A stretch of 64,000 bases of DNA from CBFHMJ01 sp965656875 (GTDB lineage: Bacteria; Pseudomonadota; Gammaproteobacteria; Enterobacterales; Alteromonadaceae). The DNA lies in the NCBI GenBank assembly GCA_965656875.1, contig CBFHMJ010000010.1, forward strand, positions 248,001 to 312,000, given 5' to 3'. Within the stretch, counting starts at the first letter, position 1. Each line of letters begins with the position of its first letter. The notes below the pieces were generated by a model, which saw only the letters and a program-made list of their open reading frames with translations, searched no databases and was not told the DNA's origin. Made by a program: the position numbers and the translations under genes. This document shows positions 34,248-43,811 of the stretch, in pieces.

Positions 34248-34298
34248 GGTTCAGGAGTCAGGCCAGGACGCGGCAGTCATGAGAAAAGATCCTGAACC
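34248..34298 (+). promoter_or_regulatory. Stem-loop in the nrdA leader
   Basis: GGTTCAGGA (34248-34256) and TCCTGAACC (34290-34298) are perfectly complementary with 33 nt between, 70 bases before the nrdA ATG. A near-palindrome TTGATCAATGATCAA follows at about 34307-34321. Function unknown; it could be an mRNA stability or regulator-binding structure. Confidence 0.4.
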
Positions 34299-34367
34299 AG
34301 CCGCTAATTGATCAATGATCAATAGCCATTAAATTGCATAGATGAATTATATAGTTGGCAGGCAATA

Positions 34368-36641
34368 ATGAACCAAAATCTGGCAGTCACGAAACGTAAC
34401 GGTCAAAAAGAACAACTTGATCTGGATAAAATTCATAAAGTTATTACGTGGGCAGCAGAAGGACTTGAAAATGTCTCTGTCTCTCAGGTTGAACTAAAGT
34501 CTCAAATTCAGTTTTTCGATGGTATCAAGACAGAAGAAATTCACGAGACCATCATCAAAGCAGCAGCAGATCTGATTTCAAAAGAAACGCCGGACTACCA
34601 GTACATGGCAGCACGCCTGGCGATTTTCCACTTACGCAAAAAGGCTTACGGTCAGTATGAGCCGCCTCACTTGTACCAGCACGTTCAGAAAATGGTGTCT
34701 GAAAACCGTTATGATGAGCACCTGTTAAGTGATTACACCGAAGCAGAATTCGACGAAATGAATGAATTTGTCGTGCATAACCGCGACATGGAATTCTCTT
34801 ACGCCGCTGTAAAACAACTTGAAGGTAAATATCTGGTTCAAAACCGTGTAACGGGTGAAATCTATGAAAGCGCTCAGTATTTATATGTGCTGATTGCTGC
34901 TTGTCTGTTTGCAAACTACGACAAGACAGTGCGTATGGAATATATTCGTCGTTTCTATAACGCCATTTCTACGTTCAAAATTTCATTACCAACACCGATT
35001 ATGTCTGGTGTTCGTACACCGACACGCCAGTTCAGTTCATGTGTATTGATTGAGTGTGGTGACAGCCTTGATTCAATCAACGCGACAACAAGCTCAATCG
35101 TTAAGTATGTCAGCCAGCGTGCAGGTATCGGTATCAATGCTGGTCGTATCCGAGCACTGGGCAGCCCAATCCGAAATGGTGAAGCATTCCATACCGGTTG
35201 TGTACCTTTCTACAAATTATTCCAAACGGCTGTTAAAAGCTGTTCTCAAGGTGGTGTCCGTGGTGGCGCTGCAACCTTGTTCTACCCTGTCTGGCATTTA
35301 GAAGTTGAATCACTACTGGTGTTAAAAAATAACCGTGGTGTTGAAGAAAACCGAGTGCGTCACATCGATTATGGTGTTCAATTCAATAAACTGATGTATC
35401 AGCGTTTGATCAAAGATGAAATGATCACGTTGTTCAGCCCTTCTGATGTGCCGGGTCTTTATGATGCCTTCTTCGAAGATCAAGAGCTGTTCGAAGAGCT
35501 TTACGTTAAATATGAAAACGATGAGTCAATTCGCAGAAAGCAAATTAAAGCGATTGATTTGTTCAGCCAGTTTATGCAGGAACGTGCGAATACCGGACGT
35601 ATCTACCTGCAAAATGTTGACCACTGTAATACTCATGGTCCATTCAACGAAAAAGTAGCACCGATCAAGCAAAGTAATCTGTGCCTTGAAATTGCTCTGC
35701 CGACGAAACCACTTAATCATGTAAATGATCCAGAAGGTGAAATTGCTCTTTGTACACTTTCTGCGTTCAATCTGGGTGCGATTGATAACCTGGATGAAAT
35801 GGAAGAATTGGCTGATTTGGTTGTTCGTGCGCTTGATAACCTTCTGGACTATCAGGATTACCCAATGCCAGCAGCATGGAATGCGACTGAAGGACGCAGA
35901 ACGCTGGGCGTTGGTGTTATCAACTACGCTTACTATCTTGCGAAGAACGGTGTTAAATATTCAGATGGCAGTGCAAACAATCTAACTCACCGTACTTTTG
36001 AAGCGATGCAGTACTACTTGCTTAAAGCATCAAATAATCTGGCAAAAGAAGTTGGTGCATGTCCTAAGTTCAATGAAACTAAGTACGCTGAAGGCATTAT
36101 GACCATCGATACGTACAAAAAAGATTTGGACAAAGTTTGTAATGAACCACTTCATTACGACTGGGATGCGCTACGTGAGTCAATCAAAGAGCATGGCTTA
36201 AGAAACTCAACGCTTTCAGCGTTAATGCCTTCTGAAACATCTTCGCAGATTTCTAACGCAACTAACGGTATCGAACCGCCTCGTGGATATGTCAGCGTTA
36301 AGGCGAGTAAGGATGGTATTCTAAAACAGGTTGTGCCTGAGTATTTACGCCTTAAAGAGCAATATGAGTTACTTTGGGATATTCCATCAAACGATGGGTA
36401 TATCCAGCTTGTTGCGATCATTCAGAAATTCATTGATCAAACGATTTCTGCTAATACCAATTATGATCCAGCAAAATTTGAAGGTAATAAAGTACCAATG
36501 AAAGTCATGCTTAAAGACATGCTTACAGCGTACAAACTTGGTGTAAAAACTCTTTATTATCATAACACTGCGGATGGTTCTTCGGATGCACAGGATGATC
36601 TGGCAGACGATGGATGTGAAGGCGGTGCTTGCAAAATCTAA
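34368..36641 (+). CDS. nrdA: Class Ia ribonucleotide reductase, large subunit
   Basis: NrdA reduces ribonucleoside diphosphates in the NrdA2B2 complex. 757 residues: an N-terminal ATP-cone (TKRNGQKEQLDLDKIHKVI, about 7-25) for allosteric activity control, then the catalytic barrel with the redox cysteines in SSCVLIECGDS (Cys225-equivalent), SNLCLEIALPT (the thiyl-radical Cys439-equivalent) and ALCTLSAFNLG (Cys462-equivalent), and the shuttle pair in the tail CEGGACKI. All essential residues are present. Controlled by NrdR boxes upstream. A terminator hairpin lies between it and nrdB. Confidence 0.98.
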   Translation: MNQNLAVTKRNGQKEQLDLDKIHKVITWAAEGLENVSVSQVELKSQIQFFDGIKTEEIHETIIKAAADLISKETPDYQYMAARLAIFHLRKKAYGQYEPPHLYQHVQKMVSENRYDEHLLSDYTEAEFDEMNEFVVHNRDMEFSYAAVKQLEGKYLVQNRVTGEIYESAQYLYVLIAACLFANYDKTVRMEYIRRFYNAISTFKISLPTPIMSGVRTPTRQFSSCVLIECGDSLDSINATTSSIVKYVSQRAGIGINAGRIRALGSPIRNGEAFHTGCVPFYKLFQTAVKSCSQGGVRGGAATLFYPVWHLEVESLLVLKNNRGVEENRVRHIDYGVQFNKLMYQRLIKDEMITLFSPSDVPGLYDAFFEDQELFEELYVKYENDESIRRKQIKAIDLFSQFMQERANTGRIYLQNVDHCNTHGPFNEKVAPIKQSNLCLEIALPTKPLNHVNDPEGEIALCTLSAFNLGAIDNLDEMEELADLVVRALDNLLDYQDYPMPAAWNATEGRRTLGVGVINYAYYLAKNGVKYSDGSANNLTHRTFEAMQYYLLKASNNLAKEVGACPKFNETKYAEGIMTIDTYKKDLDKVCNEPLHYDWDALRESIKEHGLRNSTLSALMPSETSSQISNATNGIEPPRGYVSVKASKDGILKQVVPEYLRLKEQYELLWDIPSNDGYIQLVAIIQKFIDQTISANTNYDPAKFEGNKVPMKVMLKDMLTAYKLGVKTLYYHNTADGSSDAQDDLADDGCEGGACKI

Positions 36642-36674
36642 TACTGGTTATAAAATCAGTGTTAGCGTAAACAT

Positions 36675-36706
36675 AAAATCCTGATCGATCACGATCAGGA
36701 TTTTTT
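36675..36706 (+). terminator. Terminator between nrdA and nrdB
   Basis: A 12-bp stem AAAATCCTGATC (36675-36686) / GATCAGGATTTT (36693-36704) with a 6-nt loop and a T-run from 36701 to 36706. It would attenuate nrdB relative to nrdA or leave nrdB to its own promoter. Confidence 0.85.
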
Positions 36707-36822
36707 GTGCCAGCTGTGGGTGTTCCTGATAACGACATCGGCAGCCGCGATGAATAATCGCAGAATATAGCGTCATTACCCGTTAAATTGTGGACTAAAA
36801 GACACACTCAGAGGATTATTGA

Positions 36823-37956
36823 ATGAGATTCACGACGTTTAACAAAAACAAGGTAGATCAGCTTAAAGAGCCCATGTTTTTGGGCGAGCCAGTTAACGTA
36901 CTTCGCTTTGATCAGCAGAAGTATCCTATTTTTGAAAAACTGGCCGAAAAGCAACTATCTTTCTTTTGGCGTCCGGAAGAAGTAGACGTAAGTCGTGACC
37001 GTAATGACTTTCTCGCTTTACCAGAGCATGAAAAGCATATTTTCGTCTCTAACCTGAGATTACAAACACTCGCTGATGCGTTAGCCGGTCGTTCAATAGC
37101 AATCGCTACCGTACCGAATGTCTCACTGCCTGAACTGGAAGTGATGTATGAATTGTTCTCTGCTTTTGAGAGTGCAATCCACAGTAAGTCTTACTCGCAC
37201 ATTATCCGTAACGTTTTCAATGATCCAGATGAAATCTTCAACGGTATTGTTGATATTCAGCAAATCGTTGGTCGAGCAGATCAACTAAGTCGCTACTACG
37301 ATGATCTGATCGAATACAGCCAGTGGTATAACTTACTGGGAGAAGGCGAACATCAGGTAAAAGATAAGACGATTACCTTATCCAGACGTGAATTAAAGAA
37401 AAAACTTTATCTGGCGATTCTTAGTCTGAACATCATGGAAGGCGTTCGTTTTTATGTAAGCTTTGCCTGTTCATTTGCATTTGCAGAAAGAAACCTGATG
37501 GAAGGTAATGCCAAAATCATTAAATTGATTGCCCGGGATGAAGCTTTACACACCTCTGGTGGGCAGCATGTGATTAATATCTGGCGAGATGGTGAAGACG
37601 ACCCTGAAATGGCAGAAATTATCAGAGAATGTGAGCACATCGCCTACGATATGTTTGAAAACGTGGTTATTCAGGAAAAAGAATGGGCTGACTATCTGTT
37701 TAAAGATGGCTCAATGATTGGTCTTAACCGAGACATCCTGTGCCAGTACATCGAATACATTGCCAATCAGCGAATGATTCAAATTGGTATGGAACCTCGT
37801 TTCGGTGTCACAAACAATCCATTGCCGTGGATGAATAACTGGCTAACATCAGAAGCCGTACAGGTTGCTCCACAAGAAACAGAAATTACTTCTTATCTCG
37901 TTGGACAAATTGACAACGAAGTTAACTCTGACGATTTTGATGATTTTGACCTGTAG
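36823..37956 (+). CDS. nrdB: Class Ia ribonucleotide reductase, small subunit
   Basis: NrdB holds the diferric tyrosyl radical. 377 residues of a ferritin-like helical protein. The radical tyrosine lies in SKSYSHIIRNVF (Tyr122-equivalent); the iron ligands are carried by FESAIHSKSY (Glu and His), the MEGVRFYVSFACSF region and IARDEALHTSGGQH (Glu-His). The acidic DDFDDFDL tail is the segment that docks with NrdA. AGAGGATTATTG precedes the ATG. It is followed 16 bases later by yfaE. Confidence 0.98.
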   Translation: MRFTTFNKNKVDQLKEPMFLGEPVNVLRFDQQKYPIFEKLAEKQLSFFWRPEEVDVSRDRNDFLALPEHEKHIFVSNLRLQTLADALAGRSIAIATVPNVSLPELEVMYELFSAFESAIHSKSYSHIIRNVFNDPDEIFNGIVDIQQIVGRADQLSRYYDDLIEYSQWYNLLGEGEHQVKDKTITLSRRELKKKLYLAILSLNIMEGVRFYVSFACSFAFAERNLMEGNAKIIKLIARDEALHTSGGQHVINIWRDGEDDPEMAEIIRECEHIAYDMFENVVIQEKEWADYLFKDGSMIGLNRDILCQYIEYIANQRMIQIGMEPRFGVTNNPLPWMNNWLTSEAVQVAPQETEITSYLVGQIDNEVNSDDFDDFDL

Positions 37957-37972
37957 GTAATTATCACAGGCT

Positions 37973-38221
37973 ATGCCAATAATAAAAGTGGGAGGCAAAG
38001 AAGTCTCCCACGATAAAAATACAGTCCTCGAATCCCTTGAAGCCGCTAATTTAAAACCTCACTATCACTGTAGAGATGGTTTTTGTGGCGTATGTCGATG
38101 CAAGCTAGTGAGTGGTCAGGTTGAATACATCAACGATCCTCTCGCTTATATTCGTAAAGGCGAATTTCTAGCCTGTGTCAGTTATCCCACGACTGATATT
38201 GAAATCGAAGTACCTGACTAG
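37973..38221 (+). CDS. yfaE: YfaE-type 2Fe-2S ferredoxin for NrdB maintenance
   Basis: YfaE is a small plant-type ferredoxin that supplies electrons to assemble and repair the NrdB diiron-tyrosyl cofactor. 82 residues; the cluster ligands are Cys33, Cys38, Cys41 and Cys68 (CRDGFCGVCRC ... FLACVSYP). The nrdA-nrdB-yfaE order is the one seen in E. coli, which supports the assignment over a housekeeping ferredoxin. Confidence 0.95.
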   Translation: MPIIKVGGKEVSHDKNTVLESLEAANLKPHYHCRDGFCGVCRCKLVSGQVEYINDPLAYIRKGEFLACVSYPTTDIEIEVPD

Positions 38222-38243
38222 TCAGTACACAGAGAACTCTCAG

Positions 38244-39572
38244 TTAACTCGCTATCGACAAAGCCTGATTCGTAGAAGCCTGACAATCATATCCCAGGCC
38301 CTCAGATACAATACATTTAGTCCACTGAACCAGTGCATCAATACCCCGCTCCACCTGAATAAATTCAAAGTCAGGATCGTTTAACGCCGCTGCTCCATCA
38401 AAGTCCACAAAGCATAACCGCACAGCTAAAGTTTCTTCTGTCATTCCAAACGCTTCAGCAGGCAGTAGAGCCACACCCGATTCAGCCATAATTTTCGTGG
38501 TTAACTGGCTTCCGGTTTTCACGCCTTGATGAAATAGCGATTCCCTAATTGGTGAGAAGTCGACATAAAGATAAAAACCACCATCCCCACGATGAACATT
38601 AAGTCCGGCATCGACGAGCTTTTTACAACTAACTGAGGCAAGTCTTGCCAGAATATTCCGTTGTTCACGGATAAACTCTTTGACTGATGCGTTGACCTGA
38701 TACGCTTCGATTGCTGCCATCTGAATCGGTGAAGCGACACAAGACACAGTTTCGGACATCAATCCATTAACAGCTGCAAGAAAGCCATCCCCCAGTGCTG
38801 CCGGAATATGACAAACCCCCAGACGCCAACCGCCCGCCCCAGCCCATTTTGATAATCCGGTCGTAACAACAGTACCTTCAGGGTAATAATGCGATATAGA
38901 TTTGTAATCGCCCGAGAAATCAAGCAAGCCATATATTTCGTCGGCAATAACAATGATCTGGTGCTTACGACATACGTCAGCCAGCGCCTTCAACTGGTTA
39001 TATGAATACGATTTTCCTGTAGGATTATTTGGATAGTTCAGTAGTAACATCAGTGGGCGGGAAGCGTCTTCACGAGCAATACAAAACGCATCAAGTTCTT
39101 CTGCTGTTAGTAACCAGTCATTGCTATACGATGTTTCCAGCTTACTTACTTTGTGACCAAGTTGTTTAGCTTGCGGTTCATAAGACACCCAACATGGTGT
39201 TACCAGTGCAACTTCTGCGTGACGAAGCGCTCCCATCAGGCAATACAACAGGATTTTACTACCAGCACCAACCACAACCCTATTCGATTCCCAGTTAAAT
39301 TGGCACATTTCATTATGAAACCGGGTCACAGCCTCTCTGAGTGCTAGCATTCCTTGCACGCCAGCGTATTCTTTACGATGAGCGTGTAGCCGCAATGCTT
39401 CAACGACTGAAGGCATCACAGGAAATGGACTTTGACCAAATCCGAAGCGGTAAACGGTCTTATTTTCTCTGGCAAGTTTGTCTGACAACTCGTTAATTAA
39501 CAGGGTTTCAGAGTGACTGACTTCCTGCAACCAGGGGCTGATTCGTTGTATTAGGCTCGTCTCGTGCAACAT
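38244..39572 (-). CDS. Class I/II PLP-dependent aminotransferase, substrate unknown
   Basis: 442 residues of the fold-type I aspartate aminotransferase family. RFGFGQSPFPV and EYAGVQGMLALREAV near residues 40-75, LLLNYPNNPTGKSY (the Asn substrate motif), VIADEIYGLLDFSG (Asp-Tyr) and TTGLSKWAGAGGWRLGV (PLP lysine) are intact. The start is ATG at 39572; the longer frame to 39629 has a hydrophobic extension without support. The nearest similarity is to aspartate or aromatic/alanine-type enzymes, but I cannot name the substrate. It is divergent from an RpiR-type regulator, which may control it. It converges with yfaE with only a 22-base gap. Confidence 0.85.
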   Translation of the reverse strand: MLHETSLIQRISPWLQEVSHSETLLINELSDKLARENKTVYRFGFGQSPFPVMPSVVEALRLHAHRKEYAGVQGMLALREAVTRFHNEMCQFNWESNRVVVGAGSKILLYCLMGALRHAEVALVTPCWVSYEPQAKQLGHKVSKLETSYSNDWLLTAEELDAFCIAREDASRPLMLLLNYPNNPTGKSYSYNQLKALADVCRKHQIIVIADEIYGLLDFSGDYKSISHYYPEGTVVTTGLSKWAGAGGWRLGVCHIPAALGDGFLAAVNGLMSETVSCVASPIQMAAIEAYQVNASVKEFIREQRNILARLASVSCKKLVDAGLNVHRGDGGFYLYVDFSPIRESLFHQGVKTGSQLTTKIMAESGVALLPAEAFGMTEETLAVRLCFVDFDGAAALNDPDFEFIQVERGIDALVQWTKCIVSEGLGYDCQASTNQALSIAS

Positions 39573-39918
39573 AGTTAGATTCTCGCAACTGTTTTTAACT
39601 ATTATGAGAAGCCCAACAAATACCGCCATATCTGTGAATTAAAAGAAATTTTAGTTTCATAAAATCGCCCCTTTAAAACATGATATCTACCAGGTTTTAT
39701 TAAATAACATCAATTAAAGTTTCAGGGCTTTAATACATATTTCCCAATCAGCGTCTAACCTTATATCTATAGTAAAAGTTTAGGTAAAACAGTTAGCTAG
39801 ACAGATTTGTTATGAATGAATGCAAAATCGCTTAGGGATTTTTCACACATCATATTTAAACTCAGTAATAATTAATTTTATTAAGAATGACGTACAGACG
39901 TTTAGGAAATGTAACCAG
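39573..39918. other. Divergent promoter region, aminotransferase / RpiR regulator
   Basis: AT-rich 346-base gap with no gene. It must contain both promoters; I see no clear inverted-repeat operator. Confidence 0.4.
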
Positions 39919-40815
39919 ATGAAACCTGAAGCAGTAGAGTTTCCACCCAGCAGTTTTGACAAATTGCGACAGATCGTCATGTTGTTAAGCCACAATAAAC
40001 TGGATCTCTCGATCGGTAAAAGGAGCTTCAAAGCATTGCAGCAGATGGTTGATGAACCTCAAATAGTTGCCAGCCATAATATTAAAGAAGTCGCAAGACG
40101 CATTAACATTAGCCCTCCTTCTCTTACCCGGCTTGCTCGTTTACTCGGTTTTACCCATTACAATCAGTTCCGCAATATTTTCAGGAACCAGTATTCCGAC
40201 ACAGAGCGTTTTTACAGTAGTCTGGCCCGTAACCTGGTTGATCAGGACAAAATGAATCTGGTTCAGAATCAGGCTGAAGCGGTTTGTCAGAACATTCAGT
40301 CAACCTTACGGTATCTAACAGATGATGCGATTTCTCGTTCCCTGGAAATTATCACCAGGGAACGACAAATTTATGTGATGGGATTACGCCAGTCATTTTC
40401 ACTGGCGAACATGTTCAGTTACGGCTTATCGATGATTCGACCGGGTGTGCAACAAGTTGCAACGAATGGATTTGGTCTGGCTATGAGCCTTTCACAGCTT
40501 AAGCGAGGTGATGGGCTTGTTGTCTTTGGCAGTGCGCCATACAGCAGAGAAACAACGATTTTTATGAAGCAGATAGCCAAGTTGAATCTCCCTGTGATTG
40601 CAATAACCGACAGTGAAACCTCTCCACTGGCAGAACGAGCAACCGTTCCTCTCATTGTGCCGACGAACAGTCATTATTTCAGTAATAGCTTTGTCGCTTG
40701 CACATTTCTTTGTGAATCGCTATTAACACTGGCTGCGCATAAACTGGGCCAGACAGCCGTTAAGAACCTTGAGCAACGTGAAGAATTTATTCAACGTATC
40801 AACAATGCTTTTTAA
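39919..40815 (+). CDS. RpiR/MurR-family transcriptional regulator (HTH + SIS)
   Basis: 298 residues: an N-terminal helix-turn-helix (NIKEVARRINISPPSLTRLARLLGF, in two segments about residues 48-72) and a C-terminal SIS sugar-phosphate binding domain (IYVMGLRQSFSLANMFSYGL about 150-170, LVVFGSAPYSRETT about 207-220, VIAITDSETSPLAERA about 235-250). The family senses phosphosugars (RpiR, HexR, MurR). The start is the ATG at 39919 with AGGA 11 bases upstream; the longer frame to 39820 has no support. The ligand is not evident; the divergent aminotransferase may be a target. Confidence 0.85.
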   Translation: MKPEAVEFPPSSFDKLRQIVMLLSHNKLDLSIGKRSFKALQQMVDEPQIVASHNIKEVARRINISPPSLTRLARLLGFTHYNQFRNIFRNQYSDTERFYSSLARNLVDQDKMNLVQNQAEAVCQNIQSTLRYLTDDAISRSLEIITRERQIYVMGLRQSFSLANMFSYGLSMIRPGVQQVATNGFGLAMSLSQLKRGDGLVVFGSAPYSRETTIFMKQIAKLNLPVIAITDSETSPLAERATVPLIVPTNSHYFSNSFVACTFLCESLLTLAAHKLGQTAVKNLEQREEFIQRINNAF

Positions 40816-40829
40816 GGTCTGTTGACCTT
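40814..40829 (+). terminator. Small hairpin after the RpiR gene
   Basis: AAGGTC-TGTT-GACCTT overlapping the stop codon, with a weak T-rich follow-on; possibly a weak terminator between convergent genes. Confidence 0.35.
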
Positions 40830-40856
40830 GTTGAGGCGTTATTACAGCATCTAAAC

Positions 40857-43811
40857 TCAGGCGGCGGAAACAACTTTGTTTTTACCGTCTGACTTCCCTT
40901 CATACAAGGCCTGGTCAGCACTTGAAACACACTGCTCAATCGTGGTCCCCGCTGTATATTCCGCAACACCAAAAGTTGCTGTCACTTTGATAGAGCTGCC
41001 TTTGAAAACGAAACTCATTTTTTCAATCGCTGAACGGATTTTTTCAAATGCGATAAGACTTTGAGCCATATTGGTATCCGGTAATAAGAAGATAAATTCT
41101 TCTCCACCCCATCGCGCTACCTGATCTTGTTTTCGTGTCAATGTATTAAACAGTCGTGCAACACTCACCAGCACTTTATCACCAGCCTCATGGCCGTACA
41201 TGTCATTAATTTTCTTGAAATCATCAATATCAATTAATGCGATACAGAAGCAGCCATCATTACGCTGCACACGAGCAATCTCTTCTGTTGCCCGATCTAA
41301 GAACGCCCGTCGATTCATCAATTGCGTCAGGAAATCCTGCGACGATATTTCTTTGAGCTGCTTGTTTGCGTTTTCCAGCTCTTGTGTACGTTGGGCCACT
41401 CGGTGTTCTAATCGCCGTTGCTCTATCTTATAGCGCTTGATACGCACCTGATGAAACATTATTGACAACAACAGTAACATGAGAGCGCCGCCAATTCGGG
41501 CATACCATGTTTTCCACCAGGGAGGATGAATTTGTATATCAATCATTAATGGTTCATTCGACCATTTTCCTGCCCGATTACTCCCTTCAGCGAAAAACGC
41601 ATAGGTACCAGGATCAATATTAGTGTACATCGCTATTCGACCTCGACCGGCATACGTCCATTCATCATCAAAACCAACCAGTTTATACCGATACTGATTT
41701 ACTTCAGGCGAGGACATATCTTTTAGCGAAAAGCTGACAGAGAAAAACTTATCTTTGTGATCAAGTTCCAAACGATACCGACCGGATGTAATACGTTCAG
41801 GAATGATTGTTTTGTGGTTGACGACGATATCGTCAAGACGAATTAACGGTGTGGATTGATTAATATATAGCTGTGCCGGATCAAACCAGACAATACCATT
41901 CTGGCTCCCAAGATAAATTCTACCTTTACTGTCCCGGGTATAAGCATTAGGGCTGAACGCAGAGACACTAAGGCCATCTGCAATACCGAAATTAAAGAAG
42001 CGACGTTCTACAATATCAAATGATGATAAGCCGTTTCGTGTTGCCAACCAGATGGTTTCGTTGTCAACAATAATGCCAGTAACAGCTTTCCCTTTAAGGT
42101 TATTCAATTCATCATAATGTGTCAGCACACCAGATGACGTATCGAAGGAAAATAACCCTTCATTTACACCAAGCCAAATCTCTCCAGCCTGCGTTTGCGC
42201 CATCGTAAAAATCGATGATTCACTCACTTTCGTCATAAAAGAAAGCGACTGCCTTTCCCTGTCTATCTTATAAATATTTCCGTATTTCGTTCCGCCCAGT
42301 AATTCACCTTCACGTGTTTCCATTAAAGAATTAAATACTTCGTCTCTACTGTACAACTCTTTCATTAACGGATCTTCTGCAGCAAATACAGCGTAGTTTT
42401 CACCAGAATAATCTACACTGATAAGCCCTTGTGACGAACCAACCCAAACTTTGTTTTTCCCAAACAAAATTGAACGGTATTCTTCATCATAGGTGCCTGG
42501 TATCAGGACCAATTCGCCCGCACTGTCTGAACGATACAATCCATTGACCGTCGCTACCCATTTTCTACCATCAGGTGCTCTACCCACAGAATAAACTGTG
42601 CTGATGATATTTCCTTCAACATCATCAATACGCTCCATTGGTTTCTCGGGTAGCTTAATATCACCTTTATATAACCCCTGGTAAGTACCAGCCCAGAATA
42701 CTTCCTCATCTTCAGACATCACAGAAGTCACAAAAAAACCTTCTGTCATCTTCTTAAACATCGACGCTTTAAGATTGACCTCAATGACCCCACCGCCGCG
42801 TGTAGCCAGCCATAGCACACCATTTTCATCAATCTCAATATCTCTGACTCGTCGACTTGTCAAACTTTCACTTTCTGTCTGGTAAGGCAGATTCACAAAT
42901 ATTTCAGATTTTGGATTATAAGCAAGAATGCCACTTTCAGTTCCGACCCAGATAACACCTGTATTGCCATCCTTTTTAAAACTATTAATCGTTCCCAGGT
43001 ACTTCTCCAGTGTATTACCTTTATCAATACGAGCCGTTCTGAAAGATTCGGCTTCAATATCCATAATCGACAAGCCGCCTTTCGTCCCCAGTAATAATTT
43101 ACCGTAAACGTCATAATGAATTGCCCGAATCTGAGCATGAGGCAATGCATTCTCATTTTGTCTGTCAGCTTCGTAGTGTTTGAACGTATTAGTCTGCGTA
43201 TCAAATCGATTCAATCCATTCGTAGTTCCAATCCACAATGTGCCATTTTCAGATTCGGCTATTGACCAGATTCTGTTGTGTGATAAGCCATCTTCGGTAG
43301 TAAATCGTGTGAATGAATTCGAGTCTCGTTCCAGTCGATTTAATCCACCAGTCGCAGTGCCAACCCAGATTATTCCATTATGATCTTCAAAGATCGTCTG
43401 GACGTGATTTGCTGATAGTGATGTGGCGTCATCCTCGTCATGCAGATAACGCTTAACTTCAAAAGTGACTGGATTAATGCGATTAAGACCGCCGCCCCAG
43501 GTCGCAGCCCATACGAACCCCATACGGTCGATCAACATGGAAGAAACGCTGTTATTGGAAAGGGATTCAGGATCAGCGGGATGATGAGAAAGGGTTTTCA
43601 GTTCATAACCATTATAACGACTAACGCCACCGAGCGTACCAAACCAGAGATAGCCGTCCCGGTCTTTTTCTACCGCAAATACAACAACATCCGGCAAACC
43701 GTCTGCGATAGACAGCTTATTACCCGGATGATCAGCCCTACTGTCTAACGCTGTAAGATAGAATAAAGAAAATAAAACAAGGTTTAAAAAGAGGACTGTT
43801 GTTCTGGTCAT
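40857..43811 (-). CDS. Reg_prop/Y_Y_Y sensor diguanylate cyclase
   Basis: 984 residues: export signal (about 1-27); a two-component-regulator-propeller region (about 30-640) with many repeats of the form DGYLWFGTLGGVSRYNG, NGIIWVGTATGGLNR, NGTLWIGTTNGLNRF; a Y_Y_Y-type domain (about 660-770, YRYKLVGFDDEWTYAGRGR); one transmembrane helix (LMLLLLSIMFHQV, about 790); a short coiled-coil; and a GGDEF domain (about 830-984) with active-site WGGEEF and an RKQD inhibitory I-site five residues before it. The periplasmic propellers sense an unknown ligand, and the cytoplasmic domain should make c-di-GMP subject to feedback. No histidine kinase or receiver is fused, unlike the hybrid systems with the same sensor. 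Confidence 0.92.
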   Translation of the reverse strand: MTRTTVLFLNLVLFSLFYLTALDSRADHPGNKLSIADGLPDVVVFAVEKDRDGYLWFGTLGGVSRYNGYELKTLSHHPADPESLSNNSVSSMLIDRMGFVWAATWGGGLNRINPVTFEVKRYLHDEDDATSLSANHVQTIFEDHNGIIWVGTATGGLNRLERDSNSFTRFTTEDGLSHNRIWSIAESENGTLWIGTTNGLNRFDTQTNTFKHYEADRQNENALPHAQIRAIHYDVYGKLLLGTKGGLSIMDIEAESFRTARIDKGNTLEKYLGTINSFKKDGNTGVIWVGTESGILAYNPKSEIFVNLPYQTESESLTSRRVRDIEIDENGVLWLATRGGGVIEVNLKASMFKKMTEGFFVTSVMSEDEEVFWAGTYQGLYKGDIKLPEKPMERIDDVEGNIISTVYSVGRAPDGRKWVATVNGLYRSDSAGELVLIPGTYDEEYRSILFGKNKVWVGSSQGLISVDYSGENYAVFAAEDPLMKELYSRDEVFNSLMETREGELLGGTKYGNIYKIDRERQSLSFMTKVSESSIFTMAQTQAGEIWLGVNEGLFSFDTSSGVLTHYDELNNLKGKAVTGIIVDNETIWLATRNGLSSFDIVERRFFNFGIADGLSVSAFSPNAYTRDSKGRIYLGSQNGIVWFDPAQLYINQSTPLIRLDDIVVNHKTIIPERITSGRYRLELDHKDKFFSVSFSLKDMSSPEVNQYRYKLVGFDDEWTYAGRGRIAMYTNIDPGTYAFFAEGSNRAGKWSNEPLMIDIQIHPPWWKTWYARIGGALMLLLLSIMFHQVRIKRYKIEQRRLEHRVAQRTQELENANKQLKEISSQDFLTQLMNRRAFLDRATEEIARVQRNDGCFCIALIDIDDFKKINDMYGHEAGDKVLVSVARLFNTLTRKQDQVARWGGEEFIFLLPDTNMAQSLIAFEKIRSAIEKMSFVFKGSSIKVTATFGVAEYTAGTTIEQCVSSADQALYEGKSDGKNKVVSAA

